Shown here piece by piece: positions 51,597-62,370 of a stretch of DNA of 64,000 nucleotides (position 1 is its first letter; each line of letters begins with the position of its first letter). Below the pieces are notes generated by a model. That model was not told where the DNA came from. It saw only the letters and a program-made list of their open reading frames with translations, and made no database searches. A program made the position numbers and the translations under genes. Location of the stretch: the NCBI RefSeq assembly GCF_019279795.1, contig NC_056739.1, forward strand, positions 11,429,968-11,493,967, in the 5' to 3' direction. The stretch is from Protopterus annectens (Eukaryota > Chordata > Ceratodontiformes > Protopteridae).

Positions 51597-51929
51597 TATG
51601 GCAATCCAAATACAGTGAACTAGCCAAGAAGAAACACAAAAACACACTGACTAACACTGAAAAATTTTCTTTCCTCTCTCTTCTTCTTTTCTTTTCTTTT
51701 TTAACAAGGACTAAACACAATACCAAAAAAGAAGTAACGGATCCAAGACCCCTAAAAATAATAGGGAATTAGCCAAACAACGAACTGACAGGGGAAGGCC
51801 CTTCAACTCCGATGGGACCTCTAGTCTGACAAAACACAGTCACTACACAATATTTTACCAAGGAAAAATACTCATTCATACACAAACCCACTAGATAGCT
51901 GTTAAAACAGCTTTTTGTTGAATTTTAAA

Positions 51930-52168
51930 GAAATTCCTGACAGGAAAGTAAGTGAAAAACACTACTTAGCTCAGCCAAGCTCGAGACCACGTCTTCGCTT
52001 GTTAGCGGCAAACGAGATCTGGGGGACTGGTAGTGGTGCATCCTGGGATATAGTAAGCTCAGCCAATAAGAGACTTCGCTCTTTGGCATAAGCGTGCCGA
52101 GTCGGAGCCGAGGGATCGGCTCCGAACCCATCAGTCAGAATGTAGGCGAGATAGGATCACATAACATC
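51930..52168 (-). repeat. DIRS F gag-side terminus
   Basis: gcgtgccgagtcggagccga, gggatcggctccgaacccat, cagaatgtaggcgagatagg, ending ggatcacataacatc at 52168. Confidence 0.92.
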
Positions 52169-52615
52169 AATGTTTAAATCCCAAGGAGTGTGGTCCTTTA
52201 ACAGAGGTCTAAGTAGATATGTTCCTCTGTGAAAGGCTTTGCAAAGTTTAGAAGATGCCAAGGTTGAATTATTTACTCCTACAAGAAAATTAGAAATGGC
52301 TGCCAATTGTACTCTTACAGTTGATGAGCTAGCCCCCTCACTGCAAATAGCAGCTAAAATGTCAAGAACCATCGAAATTATAGCTACAAAAGGATCTAAC
52401 ATCTTTTTATGTGCCCAAAATACAAATCTTTATCATTTACTTTTGTAACCTTTTCTACTGGAAACTTTATGGGATAATAAAATAATATGACAGACAAGGG
52501 AGGAAAGCCTGGATTATCTAGCGATTAATGGAACTGGAGAAACCATGTCATCAACTTGAGGCCTAAAATGCCTGGATGAGTAGTAAGTCTGGAGTTGGAT
52601 CTAGAATCCAAGGGG
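52169..52615 (-). pseudogene. Tyrosine recombinase of DIRS G, N-terminal half
   Basis: Frame 52157-52402: CSEGASSSTVRVQLAAISNF, SSKLCKAFHRGTYLLRPLLK, then TPWDLNI up to the F insertion. The rest, to about 52615, is the degraded linker where the 0.9-kb repeat begins after a poly-G run (52611-52620). Confidence 0.82.
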
Positions 52616-53521
52616 GGGGGGTGCACAAGACGATGCCAAAAGAAAGAGAAAACATGAGAATACTGAATATCTAGTTATAATAAACACCAGAGATTCAGTC
52701 ATAACATATATAAAATATAACACAGTTGGATAGATTCATACAGATGCAGAAAAGCAATACTTAACTAATCTCACTATATTTTCCTGACTAACTAATGAAT
52801 TACTGTTCTCCAGTTAAGTTACTTACTACAGCAAGGCAAGATGAGGTGCATGTGGTTGTGTGAGATATCTGTGAGAGATCTTTCCTGTCAGGTTCTGAAA
52901 ACCAAAGTGCTGCTGCAAGAGTTCCATCATATCTCTCACTAATATCTAAAAAAATCCATTCACTGCTGGTTATAGAATGACATGACATCTGGTCACCTGG
53001 CTCTGGTACAATACACACCCAGAGGTTTGCTAAGAAGAGTTTTAGCGTCTGAAAGCTATTAAACAATTTCAAAAACTTCCACCCATCCAGAGTAGTACTT
53101 AGGTCATGCCTAAGGACAATACAGTAAGATTTTTAGTCCTGATTTTCCCAGACATTTTTGTCTCTGGCTGTAATCAGACCTGCAAGATAAAATCCTTATG
53201 ACCTAAACCAACCCATTTAATTTTCAACCTATTTTTCAAAATTTGCTCAGGTGAGATTAACCACTTCCATTCCAGAATTCTCTGTTAAAACAAATGCTTA
53301 TTATCAGTTATAAGAATACTGTCTGACATACATGTATGTTTCTTTTCTGTCCAGCAGGACCCACTGTTGATGCATTTTTAATGCAAGCATCTATACAAAT
53401 CAGTGTAATAGTCAAATGACATAAAATTATATACAAAACTCCAGCTAGCTATGCTGGGTTATGTTAGACATGCTCTGCCCTACTCTCCCTGGCACAGATG
53501 GCACTACCTCACATAATCACA
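52616..53521 (-). repeat. About 0.9-kb dispersed repeat, second copy, in DIRS G
   Basis: Inverse partner of 39807-40745. On the minus strand it begins at 53521 (TGTGATTATG) and ends near 52640 or 52616 (TGTGCA next to the C/G run). It clearly interrupts DIRS G between the recombinase start and the methyltransferase-like region, so it is mobile. The size and TG...CA ends suggest a solo LTR, but no matching target duplication was found. Confidence 0.75.
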
Positions 53522-54140
53522 TCGGGGAACTGGAGCATAAGCATAAAGGAGAATGGAGGGCCAAACTTGAAGTAGAGCATCTCTCAGGGACTCCCCCATT
53601 TGTGGGATCAGGGCAAAAAACCTGCTGCACTTGTTGAAGGGAGATGCAAAAAAATTGCAACATGTTTGGCCCCATTGATGGAAAATCCTCTCAGCCACTT
53701 TCATGTTGAAAGACCACTCATGAGGTATTAGAATAGATCTGCTTAACTTGTCTGCAATCCCTTTAGGCTTCCCCAGAACGTGAGTCGCTATCAGAAAACA
53801 AGTGGATGAGATTGCTCTGTGCCATACTCCATAGCTTCTTGACAAAGGGGGTAAGATTTGGCTACCCCTTGTTTGTTGATATACCAGACCACATATATAC
53901 TGTCCATCTGAATCACAATAGTCCTAGATAGGAAAGCTTGGAAGATCTGCAATGCGAGGAGGGAAGCTCTCATCTCCAAGACATTGATATGCATGTTGGC
54001 CTCTTCGAGTGACCATGTGCCTTGGAACATCCTTCCCAAGAAGTACCCCCACCTGATCTGAGAGGCATTCATGGTCACTGTGGCCTTGAGGTCAGGAAGA
54101 ACAAAGGGACATCCTTCTTGTATTTATTTGGAATGGATCC
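53522..54140 (-). pseudogene. RNase H and methyltransferase-like region of DIRS G
   Basis: Frame 53791-54078: MTMNASQIRWGYFLG (TDASQ box with Asp to Asn), MHINVLEMRASLLALQIF (Glu), IQMDSIYVVWYINKQGVAK (Asp kept). Frame 53504-53845: HVLGKPKGIADKLSRSILIP, CCNFFASPFNKCSRFFALIP and WPSILLYAYAPVPR. The second half therefore has lost the Asp of DLFA (NFFA). Confidence 0.8.
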
Positions 54141-54920
54141 ACCATAAAAGGTAATTTTTGCAAGCTTGCCTTACTTTGATTTGACTGGATAAAGACTGTT
54201 GGAGATCACTGAGTTGTGAGTGTCTATTGAAGGATCCTCATATGGTACCTTGCTAGAGGTACAAGACTGATTGCTGCTGACATGGATCCCAATTCTTGAA
54301 GCATCAGATGAGCGCAAAGAGAGGATCTTTGAATGATCTTTTTCACCTGGAATGGAATTGTCTGGATCCAGGGCAGAGGAAGAGAAGCTATTTGAGTGGT
54401 TGTATTTAAAAGAGCACCAATGCATTCCAATATCTGAGTTGGCTCAAGTTGAGATTTGTTGTAGTTGACAGAGATCCCCAGATGAGAGCATAACTGGAGT
54501 AAGTAGTGCCCAGCTTGAATTAGACGATGCCTGTTAGGAGCAGTTATGAGCCAGTCACCTAGATAAGAAAACACCCAGAATCCTTGGCAGTCTCAAGTGA
54601 GCTGCAACTTCGGCCACACATTTGGTAAACACCGTGGCAGCTGTGATAGACCAAAGGGAAGTGCTATGAATTGATAATGACTGGCTCCCAGACAGAAGTA
54701 TAGATATCTTGTGGACTATCCATTCATTTTTATATGATAGTACACATCCTGAAGATCTATCAAGCACATCCAGTTATCCTTGCACAGAAAAGACAGAATG
54801 GACTGAACCATAACCATCCGGAACTTTGTATACTGAACTGATCGATTTAGTTTGCTGAGATCCAAGATTGGTCTCCAGTCCCCCATTTTCTTTGGCTCTT
54901 TATGGTCTGGGAGGGACCTT
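54141..54920 (-). pseudogene. Reverse transcriptase of DIRS G
   Basis: Frames 54224-54574 (catalytic box FSYLGDWLITA at 54554-54565, YLDD changed to YLGD; LGISVNYNKSQLEPTQILEC; LQELGSMSAAISLVPLARYH) and 54555-54767 (shifted reading of the palm). The start near 54900 still shows the LDLSKLN block as nucleotides. Dead. Confidence 0.82.
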
Positions 54921-54929
54921 TTGGATGAC

Positions 54930-57480
54930 TCTTTGTTCTAACAGCTTGCTTATTTCTAGTGCTGCTGCTTCCCTCTGTTTGGGTGGAACATCTGGGATTT
55001 TGTTTGATACCAGTGGATTAGATGGTGTATTATGTAACCTCTGGATACTATCTTCCATACCTAGGAATGCTTTGTGATTTCTAACAAGGCTGTCTGGTGC
55101 AGGGATAGATGACCCCCAACTGTCTCTAGAGATGGACACAGTTGGGACTCCTTTCAGGAGTGTTGATAGGATCTGTCAGAGAAGGTATCCCTAGATCCCT
55201 GATTATGTGGACCACCTCTGCTGTGGGGATAGCGTATTCCATTTGAATTCCCCCTTCTACCCCTGGGGGAACTCTCTTCATGTGGATCTTGGAAGGGATC
55301 CTGGGATTTTTTGAACCACATTTTCAATCCACTTCATTGGCTACTAGAAAAGGTCTGTTGAGGGGTTGAAAAAATGCACGCACACAGCAGACAAGGTTCT
55401 TCCTTTCTACTTAGACCTAGAGAGTGTGCCTTTAACTTTAGGGCCAGACAAAGGACTTCCATCAAAAGTAGCACTGACAAAGGAAGATTTGAAGCATTCT
55501 ACAAAGTCACAGAAGTGCATCCAGGCATGTCTTCTGATAGAAATGCCTGAAACCACCACCCATGAGGTACATTTAGCCACTTGTGAGATAAGTCTCATGG
55601 ATGAGTTTGAAATGGGCTGAAGGGTGGCCAGCTGTAAGAATACAGTGCTCTCTACCTCAAAAGATGTGGTCACAGAGATGGATTTGGTAAGTTCTTTAAT
55701 CAAATCCCTCTAAAGTCTCATAAAACGTGCCAAGTAATTCAGTGACCTAAGAGCAAAGGTTGCTGAAGCATAGATGTGCTTCCCGAATCTATCCAGTTCC
55801 CTAGACTCTCTGTTAGGGGGTGGACAAAGAAACTTTGTTCTGCCAGTTCCTTCTTGGTGGCTGCTGCCATGACTATGGCATCAACTGGTACGCCCTTGCT
55901 CAAAAAAATTCTATACTTAGGTGGTTCTAGGATCCTATCTGGTCTCTTAGGGATAGGCTCTGTTGTGTCAGGTTCCTTCCACACCCATTGAGAGAACAAA
56001 TCAATGAGCTCATTGGTGGGTAGAGCAGGAGGTAGATGGGCCAGAGCCAAAGGCCTCCAGGAACACAGACTCCTCTTGGGAATGGTTATCATGGGCCCAA
56101 CCACCCCTTTGTTTTAGGAGCTCTACATGGTCTCCAAATGAGATGTCACTGGGTGGTGATTTGTGTGACCCTTTCCCTTAATCAAAGTCAGTGTTCTCTG
56201 TGACATACTCTTGCAGAGAGTCAAAGTGCCTCCTTTTACATGTCCTCATCCTGTGGACTTCTTTGGTGGAGTGCTCCAGAAAGTGTCAGAAGAGTTTATT
56301 ATACCCTGTTGATTGTCTAGAGACTGGTTTGGGCTGGCTGTCCCAATGGAGCAGAAGATTGAGGTTCTGGATTCAGAATGGATTGAAACTGGGTAGTTGG
56401 ACCCAAAGATGGAAGAGAGATCTGAACTCTGGGAACAGTGAAAGTTCTCTCCACTACTTAGAAGGCAGAATGCTTCAGAAAAAAGAACACTAATGGATTT
56501 GATAAGGCATGCTTATGGACCATCGGCTTACTTTATTCCAAAGGCAAAATATTCAAGGAAGGAGTTGGCACTGAGCTGTCCAGTGCTGAAGCTCCAAGGG
56601 ATAGAGATGGTTCCGACAACTTCAGAGTTGAGTCCAACACCCCTGAGCTGGCACTGACACTACAGCTCCAAGCGTCATCTGGTTCCAAAGTGTTCAGTGT
56701 TGGACGACTCACAGACACCATCAGAGTCAAAGATGCCAACATCTTTGGATCCAAGGCAGATGACTGAAGGACGTCTGGATCTGATGGCTACAAAACTGAT
56801 GGTCAGATCAGATAAGGTGCTAACAATAGGACAGTACTACTGACAAGGGTTTCCAGACCCCATACAGACAGATCAGGAAGAACTCCCATTTGAATTTGCA
56901 TCCTGGGGAAACTTCCTCATCATCCTGTCCAAATCATCTTCTGTAAAACTCTTTGAAAATCGAACAGATGAGGTCATGGATGAAGGTGTTGGGGTGATGT
57001 CAAATAGGGTAATGGGAACCAAGAGGTGATCAGATCCAATAATGTCAGAGGTGAGTGGATCCATGGAGATTTTTCTGGTCTAGATTTCATATCCAAAGCC
57101 ATTGGATCCAATTTTTAGCATGCTTTGGAGGAGGTTCTGAAGACAGAACCTCCTCCAGTAAAAGTTGTTGGCTCCAGAGATACGTTATGAGACTGTCTAC
57201 TTTGGGAATCTCCTCTCTTATCTGTTCTTTTGGGAGGTTGATTCCCAGAGGCTGTAGAAGAAGTTTTACAGGGCCACAAGCCCATAAGTATTAGCTTATT
57301 TTTTCCTATCAATCAATGCACAGGTATTAAACCCCTTACAGATGTCACAGTCGCTGTTGAGGTGAGTAGGCTCTAAACAATATATGCACTTTGAATGTGC
57401 ATCAAAGTTACAAACTTTGTGGCTCAGGACATATACTTTTAAAACCTGATGGTTTATCAGACATAATGGTGAAATTAAAT
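54930..57480 (-). pseudogene. gag-like ORF of DIRS G
   Basis: Fragments, N to C: Cys/His cluster at 57296-57480 (CNFDAHSKCIYCLEPTHLNS, CDIC, ALIDRKK), Ser-rich body (56533-57064, with SFTEDDLDRMM), the FPHGDH/DHVELLKQ segment near 56100, PPALPTNELIDLFSQWVWKE and AIVMAAATKKELAEQS (55739-56104), IDSGSTSMLQQ, then SNSSMRLISQVAKCTSWVVV and GPKVKGTLSRSK (55407-55703), and finally a PPKQREAAALEISKLLEQRV segment (54900-55139) that already belongs to the start of pol. Very degraded, but collinear with F. Confidence 0.76.
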
Positions 57481-57749
57481 AGAACAAGATAAAAGAAAAA
57501 CACTTTTTTTTGGAAAGGGATGAAACTACCACAATGGTAATTTAAAGAGAGTTTTAACAAAATAATTAAATGAACAGTAATACCAACTATGGTATTCAAG
57601 AATACTCAAAGGAGTAAGCTAATAAAAATAGAAATAAAGAAATTCAGAGATAACTTCTTAAAAGTTATAAAGGGAGGCAAGATATAGAAAAAATATAGAA
57701 TTATAATAAGGAAAATTTTTAACTTAAGAAAAAAATACTATAACTCGAG

Positions 57750-57945
57750 AGTTTACAGAAACCACATCCGAAAGCTATGGTAGCAAATGAGATCCGAGGT
57801 ATGTTGGGTGACTAGGGTATTATGGGTAAAGGAAGGAGCTTCAGAATTTCAGTGTTCCATGAGCAGGAAGAAGCGGCTGAGTCAGATCATAGGATCAGAT
57901 CTGAATCCAACAGTTGAGAAATGAATGAAAATGACAACATCAGAT
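57750..57945 (-). repeat. DIRS G gag-side terminus
   Basis: aaaccacatccgaaagctat, aaatgagatccgaggtatg, gggtaaaggaaggagcttca, ggatcagatctgaatccaac, ending gacaacatcagat (57933-57945). Closely follows the fragments at 2181-2366 and 15840-16043. Confidence 0.78.
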
Positions 57946-58738
57946 TTTTCTCACATTCCAAGAGTTGGGCTTGGGAATCAGAATCATCAGACCCTGTTTC
58001 CTCAGGAATAACTTGACAGGAAATGCCCATCTATAAATGCTTCTGCATACCAGAATTTACTTCTTGTAATGCCTGTCTAGCTAGGGTGAGTTCCTTACCT
58101 TGCTTGTCTAGCCAAGGTAAGGAACTCATCTTTTTAATAGTAATAGCATCATCAGAAAAACAATGTTTAACTTTTTATTTTTTCCTTAATAGGAGTCCCA
58201 GCAGAAGAGGACCAACTTGAAGGTGGAACTTTTTCCTGGTCTAATGGTCTCTTACTCAGGTTACCCAAGAATAATCTCCTGAAGTGTCTCCCAGACCCAG
58301 TGAATATGGTTGATAGCTCATATAGGACACTGGAGCAGCTGAACAGGGCACAGCCGATCCTTGATTTGTGCTGACTGAAAGGACTACAACAGACGAAGCC
58401 TGGGAAGTAACCAGTGGCCACTACAGGTTCACCCATTATCAGCTGAGGCACATATTTTGTCCATGGCAATGGCAAAAGAATCCTTGGTAAGTGACTTTTT
58501 TTCCCTTACAGGTACAGTAGGAGAAAAGCCAACTGGAATGGAGTGAGTATCCATGCTGTAACCAAGTAAGAAGCAACTAAAGTGGTAATCATTGTTGGGT
58601 TGAGGAGTTGGCTGAAAGGTAAGTTGTCGCTGAGTGTTCACAAGCAGCACACCAATACTCACAACACTTTCCCCAGTCCATTAGGATAAAAAAAAATAAA
58701 AGTAGAACAGAATTTCTACATCAGTAATGTTCAAGCAC

Positions 58739-58740
<2 letters not shown>
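57946..58740. other. Unassigned DNA with a perfect 14-bp hairpin
   Basis: No gene recognised (ORFs up to 102 codons at 58167-58662 have no known domain). The only structure is gagttccttacctt / aaggtaaggaactc at 58088-58101 and 58114-58127, with a 12-base loop. Confidence 0.55.

Positions 58741-58793
<53 letters not shown>
58741..58793. repeat. (AC)n microsatellite
   Basis: About 26 uninterrupted units. Confidence 0.95.
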
Positions 58794-58800
<7 letters not shown>

Positions 58801-58803
<3 letters not shown>

Positions 58804-59032
58804 TTGACAGAATCAAATTAGCAAGTTCCTCTATAAACTTTTCTGTCCCCAAAATTCAAGGTTTACAAAACCAATAAACACTTTTCCATAAAATTAGTCC
58901 CAAATAGTACAATAAACACTCTAAGTAAAAACTAGTAGTCTCTGACAGGAAACTCCCAATGTTGTACAAAATACTGGGGTTTTAAAAGAGAAAATACTGT
59001 TTTTTTAACACCTTAAGACATACAGAAACATA
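58801..59032. other. No gene seen
   Basis: About 230 bp of AT-rich DNA between the AC repeat and the first L1 fragment. Nothing recognised. Confidence 0.45.
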
Positions 59033-59255
59033 CATTTATATAAAAGAAAAAACATATTAACATGCTTCCGGTTACAAACATTATACATCACATATATTCT
59101 TTAGAATAACTACCATCAATCCAAAATTACATAACTTGCTCAATTAATCCCTTCCCTTAAACCTCACTCCTCATCCTAACCATTTATTTTGCATGTATTG
59201 TTCCCACAATTTTTTATTTTTTCTATGTAATTTGCTCCCAAAGCATGTTTCCAGT
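59033..59255 (-). mobile_element. L1-like LINE 3' fragment, first copy
   Basis: Matches the 3' end of the 19460 copy (acatgcttccggttacaaac, ttacataacttgctcaatta, ttttgcatgtattgttccca, ctatgtaatttgctcc). Non-coding 3' region only; no A tail. Confidence 0.75.
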
Positions 59256-60035
59256 TACCTCTTTTTTAAACAAAAAACATCTTTATTAAATGTTTATTAA
59301 ATAATTAATGTCATACAGAATTATATATTAACATAAACGAAAGCAAACCATACTGACATACTTCCAGTTGCAAACATTATGAACCACTTATAATCTATCC
59401 AGTCACTGTCATTCAATTCCTGCCTTCCCTTAAACCTCATTCCTCCTACAAAGCATTATTCTGCATGCATTGTTCCCACAATTCTCATGTTTTCTATGTA
59501 ATTTGCTCCTACTCTTTTCTAAAGATACTGCTTCCAGTTGTCTTATCTCTATTACTATACTCACTACTAGTACAACTGGTTTAGACTCTGATTTCCATTT
59601 TCCAGTAATTGTTTTTTTTGGCAGCCACCCGAATTAAATTGATCAAGGCCTTACTATGTCCAGGCAATTCCAGTTCTGTATCACAGCTCAGAAAAATGAT
59701 TTCCTTACTTACAACAATTTGCTCACCCAGTACTTCTGACAGAGTAGTCTGCAGGGAATTTTTAAAGCCAACCAGTTCTTTACACTCCCAAAAATATGCT
59801 CCCAATAACTTCTTTCTTTCCCATCACACCTCCAACATTTGTACTCTACCTGAGGAAAAATTCTTTGGAGACTACTTGGGCTATAAACTATCTATGCAAA
59901 CACTTACTTCCAAGCAAAAATCTTAAATCATCTAGACTTTGTTGCATATTTGCAACACCACTGCCACGCAACCTCTGAACTGAACTGGTTGGATTTCCCA
60001 AACTAACTCTGTTATACCCAACAAATGCTAGCCCA
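59256..60035 (-). mobile_element. L1-like LINE 3' fragment, second copy, with A tail
   Basis: It starts with the A tail in inverse (ttttttaaacaaaaaacatctttatta, as at 19460-19490) and continues through the 3' region into the ORF2 C-terminus (59581-59805 LGEQIVVSKEIIFLS; 59800-59900 KCWRCDGKE), running to where DIRS copy I begins near 60036. 5'-truncated. Confidence 0.8.
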
Positions 60036-60400
60036 TAAAAAGGAGGTTATGTACTCACCATAACATTCCATCTGAGTAGTTATACATCATTTTTCTGCAA
60101 CCTGTGGGTATTCGGATCCCTATCGGATCCGAGCCGGCAAATTATTTTCTAGCATCTGCTCCGAGTTCCTCCCCCTACCCATAATACACCACCATCTTCT
60201 ATCTTCACTCAGATCGAGTTTGCTGCAACTATACACTTTAGCAACTCAATTAAATAAACCTAACATGTTTATTCACATGAAAAGATCAGGGGGACAGAGG
60301 GTGGGAAGGTTGCAGAAAAATGAAGTATAATTACTCAGATCGAACGTTATGGCGAGTACATAACTTGTTTATCTGAAGTAGTTAACTTCATTTTATCTGC
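60036..60400 (-). repeat. DIRS I recombinase-side terminal arms
   Basis: The outer arm aggttatgtactcaccataa and catctgagtagttatac (60043-60087) pair inversely with 60318-60362 (gtataattactcagat, gttatggcgagtacataac). The joined-ends complement follows at about 60355-60395. Confidence 0.78.
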
Positions 60401-60419
60401 AACCTGTGGGACAGAGTCC

Positions 60420-61740
60420 CTAGCTACTCAACAAATCCCAGAAGGCCCTCATGGAAGGATATTCCTGAGCACCACAGAGCCAAATTATGCTCTCCCTCTG
60501 GAAATCAGATTTAATTTGTAATGGGAGATGAAAGTATGTGAATTTGCTCAAGTTGCTGCTGCACAAATGTAATTCAAAGGAACCTTAGACCAAAAAGCAA
60601 CGGACGTCACCATGGACCTGGTAGAGTGAGCTTTAATCAAACCAGGAGGAGAAAAACCCTTGACTTTGTAAATATGTAGAATGCAAAGAGTGATCCATCT
60701 GGCTAAAGAAACCTTGGAAATGTCCTTTCCCAAACAAGGTTTAGAAAATGAGACAAATAATTGATCGGCCTTATGGAAGGATTGTGTTCTATGAAGGTAG
60801 AACAGAAGTTGTCTATGAACATCTAACAAATGAAGTTTGTATTCACCTTTGTTCTGAAAATTTGGAAAGAAAACAGGTAGATTCTTTGGTTTATGTTTGA
60901 TTGAGATGCCACTTTGGGTAAAAACGAAAGATTTGTACAGAGAGAGACTCTGTCCTTATGGAAGAACAAATAAGGAGGCACGGCAGACAAAGCCTGCAGC
61001 TCAGAGACCCTCCTAGCCGATGTGATAGCCACTAGAAAGGCTGTCTTCAAAGATAAAAACTTTAAATCCACTGATGCAGCAGGCTCAAAAGGAGGAGTTA
61101 CTAATGACTGGTGAACTAAAGTGAGGTCCCAAGGAGAAACCAAATCCTTGATTGGAGGATGCAGAAGAAAAGTGCCTTTTAGAAAGGCTTTACATAGCCT
61201 AAAAGAGGCCAGGGCAATCTTATTTTCACCAGCATGAAAATTAGAAATGGCTGCCAGCTGTACTTTCACCGTGGAGTAGCTCCTTGCTGAAAAATACTAG
61301 TCAATAAATCCAACACTGCTGGAACAGGGCTGTAAAAGGATCCAGGTTTCTCTGAGATGCCCACATAGAGAAACGACTCCATTTACTGCAATAGACTTTC
61401 CTAGTGGAATCTTTAAGATAAGCCACTAGTATAGATTTTATAGGGGATGAAAGACTGGGAGTCCTAGCAATCAAGGGAACTGGTGCAGCCAAGCTGTCAG
61501 CTTGAGACTGTCCAGATTCGGAGGGTAGGCACCTGAAGGATGAGAGATTAGATCCGAGCAGGGATCCAGAATCCACGGAGGTGCTAGAAGATGAGACCAA
61601 AGGATGGGGAATCAAACTTGATGAGGCCAGAATGGGGCAATGAGGATCACTTTGTAACCCAGTCGGCAAGCTTTCTGAAGAAACTTCGGAATGAGTGGTA
61701 ACAGTGGGTAAGCATACAGTAGCCTGGGAGGCCAAACATG
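60420..61740 (-). pseudogene. Tyrosine recombinase of DIRS I
   Basis: Frames 61301-61735 (N-terminal: VYCSKWSRFSMWASQRNLDP), 60823-61269 (MKVQLAAISNFHAGE, ITSARRVSELQALSAVPPYL with the first Arg, HKDRVSLCTNLSFLP) and 60548-60829 (MLDVHRQLLFYLHRTQSF, AHSTRSMVTSVAF with HxxR, ICAAAT). The Trp after ICAAAT is TGA; reading on, ANSHTFISHYKLN keeps the nucleophile Tyr, and the Ser of RASF is TAA. Inactive, but nearly all catalytic residues remain. Confidence 0.85.
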
Positions 61741-62330
61741 GACTAGAGCATCTCTGGGGGCATCCCCTGGTGAGGATATCAGAGCAAAGAACTCACTGCA
61801 CTTTGTGTTGGAAGGAGATGCAAAGAGATCGCAGCAAGGCTGTCCCCATGCAAGGAATATCTCCTCTGCTACTGACTGTTTCAGAGACCACTTGTACAGC
61901 ATCAGAATAGCCCGACTCAATCTGTCCACTAAAATGGAGCGTCCCGGGATGTGCTCACCCACTCCCACACTCTCATGGCCTCATGACACAGGGGATAAGA
62001 TCTGGTTCCCCCCTGCTTGTTGATATACCAGACAACCAACATGTTGTCTGACTGAATTGCAATTGTACCCAGAGGAAGGACAGTGTAGAAGGCTTTCAAC
62101 GCTAAAAGCACTGCCCTCATCTCCAGAACATTTATGTGCAACTTGGTCTCTATCTGAGACCACGTGCCTTGGACCGTCCTTCCCGAACACTGTCCCCCCA
62201 CCCGAGTTGGGAGATGTCCGTGGTCACTGTGGCTTGGGCTGGAGATGACACGAAAAGGTGTCCCACTGCAACATCCAGTGAGTGGAGCCATCAAAGAAGA
62301 GACGTCCTGCAGGTGTGACTGATCTTTATT
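61612..62330 (-). pseudogene. RNase H and methyltransferase-like region of DIRS I
   Basis: Frame 61929-62459: HSDHGHLPTRVGGQCSGR (shifted TDASQ box), LHINVLEMRAVLLALKAFYT (Glu), AIQSDNMLVVWYINKQGGTR (Asp), YPLCHEAMRVWEWV. Frame 61612-61968: HIPGRSILVDRLSRAILMLY (Asp), CCDLFASPSNTKCSEFFALI, WPPRLLYAYPLLPLIPKFLQ, LIAPFWPHQV. One frame change at about 61940. Confidence 0.83.
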
Positions 62331-62370
62331 GGAAATTCCATGGGCAGGTCTAGCCAAGACCATTGGACAG

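Larger units (their letters stand above)
45903..52168 (-). mobile_element. DIRS copy F, full length (6266 bp), inserted in DIRS G
   Basis: Ends to the base: ttttagttatgtac at 45903, ggatcacataacatc to 52168. The joined-ends complement lies at 46261-46289. The flanking DIRS G recombinase codons join perfectly when F is removed, so there is no target duplication. gag (775 codons) and recombinase are open; RT has two frame breaks. This is the best-preserved element in the window after the PLE. Confidence 0.95.
44797..57945 (-). mobile_element. DIRS copy G, interrupted by DIRS F and by the dispersed repeat
   Basis: The recombinase-side terminus begins near 44797 (cattattcactcaccataat, 44808 on), and the gag-side terminus ends near 57945 (gacaacatcagat). 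Between them on the minus strand are gag, RT, RNase H, methyltransferase-like region and recombinase. F (45903-52168) cuts the recombinase and the 0.9-kb repeat (52616-53521) sits at the start of the recombinase. Old copy with many breaks, close to copy A's family. Confidence 0.85.

Noticed and set aside
58167..58662. Two overlapping minus-strand ORFs as a host gene remnant
   Set aside because: No similarity that I recognise; composition and length are within chance for this DNA.
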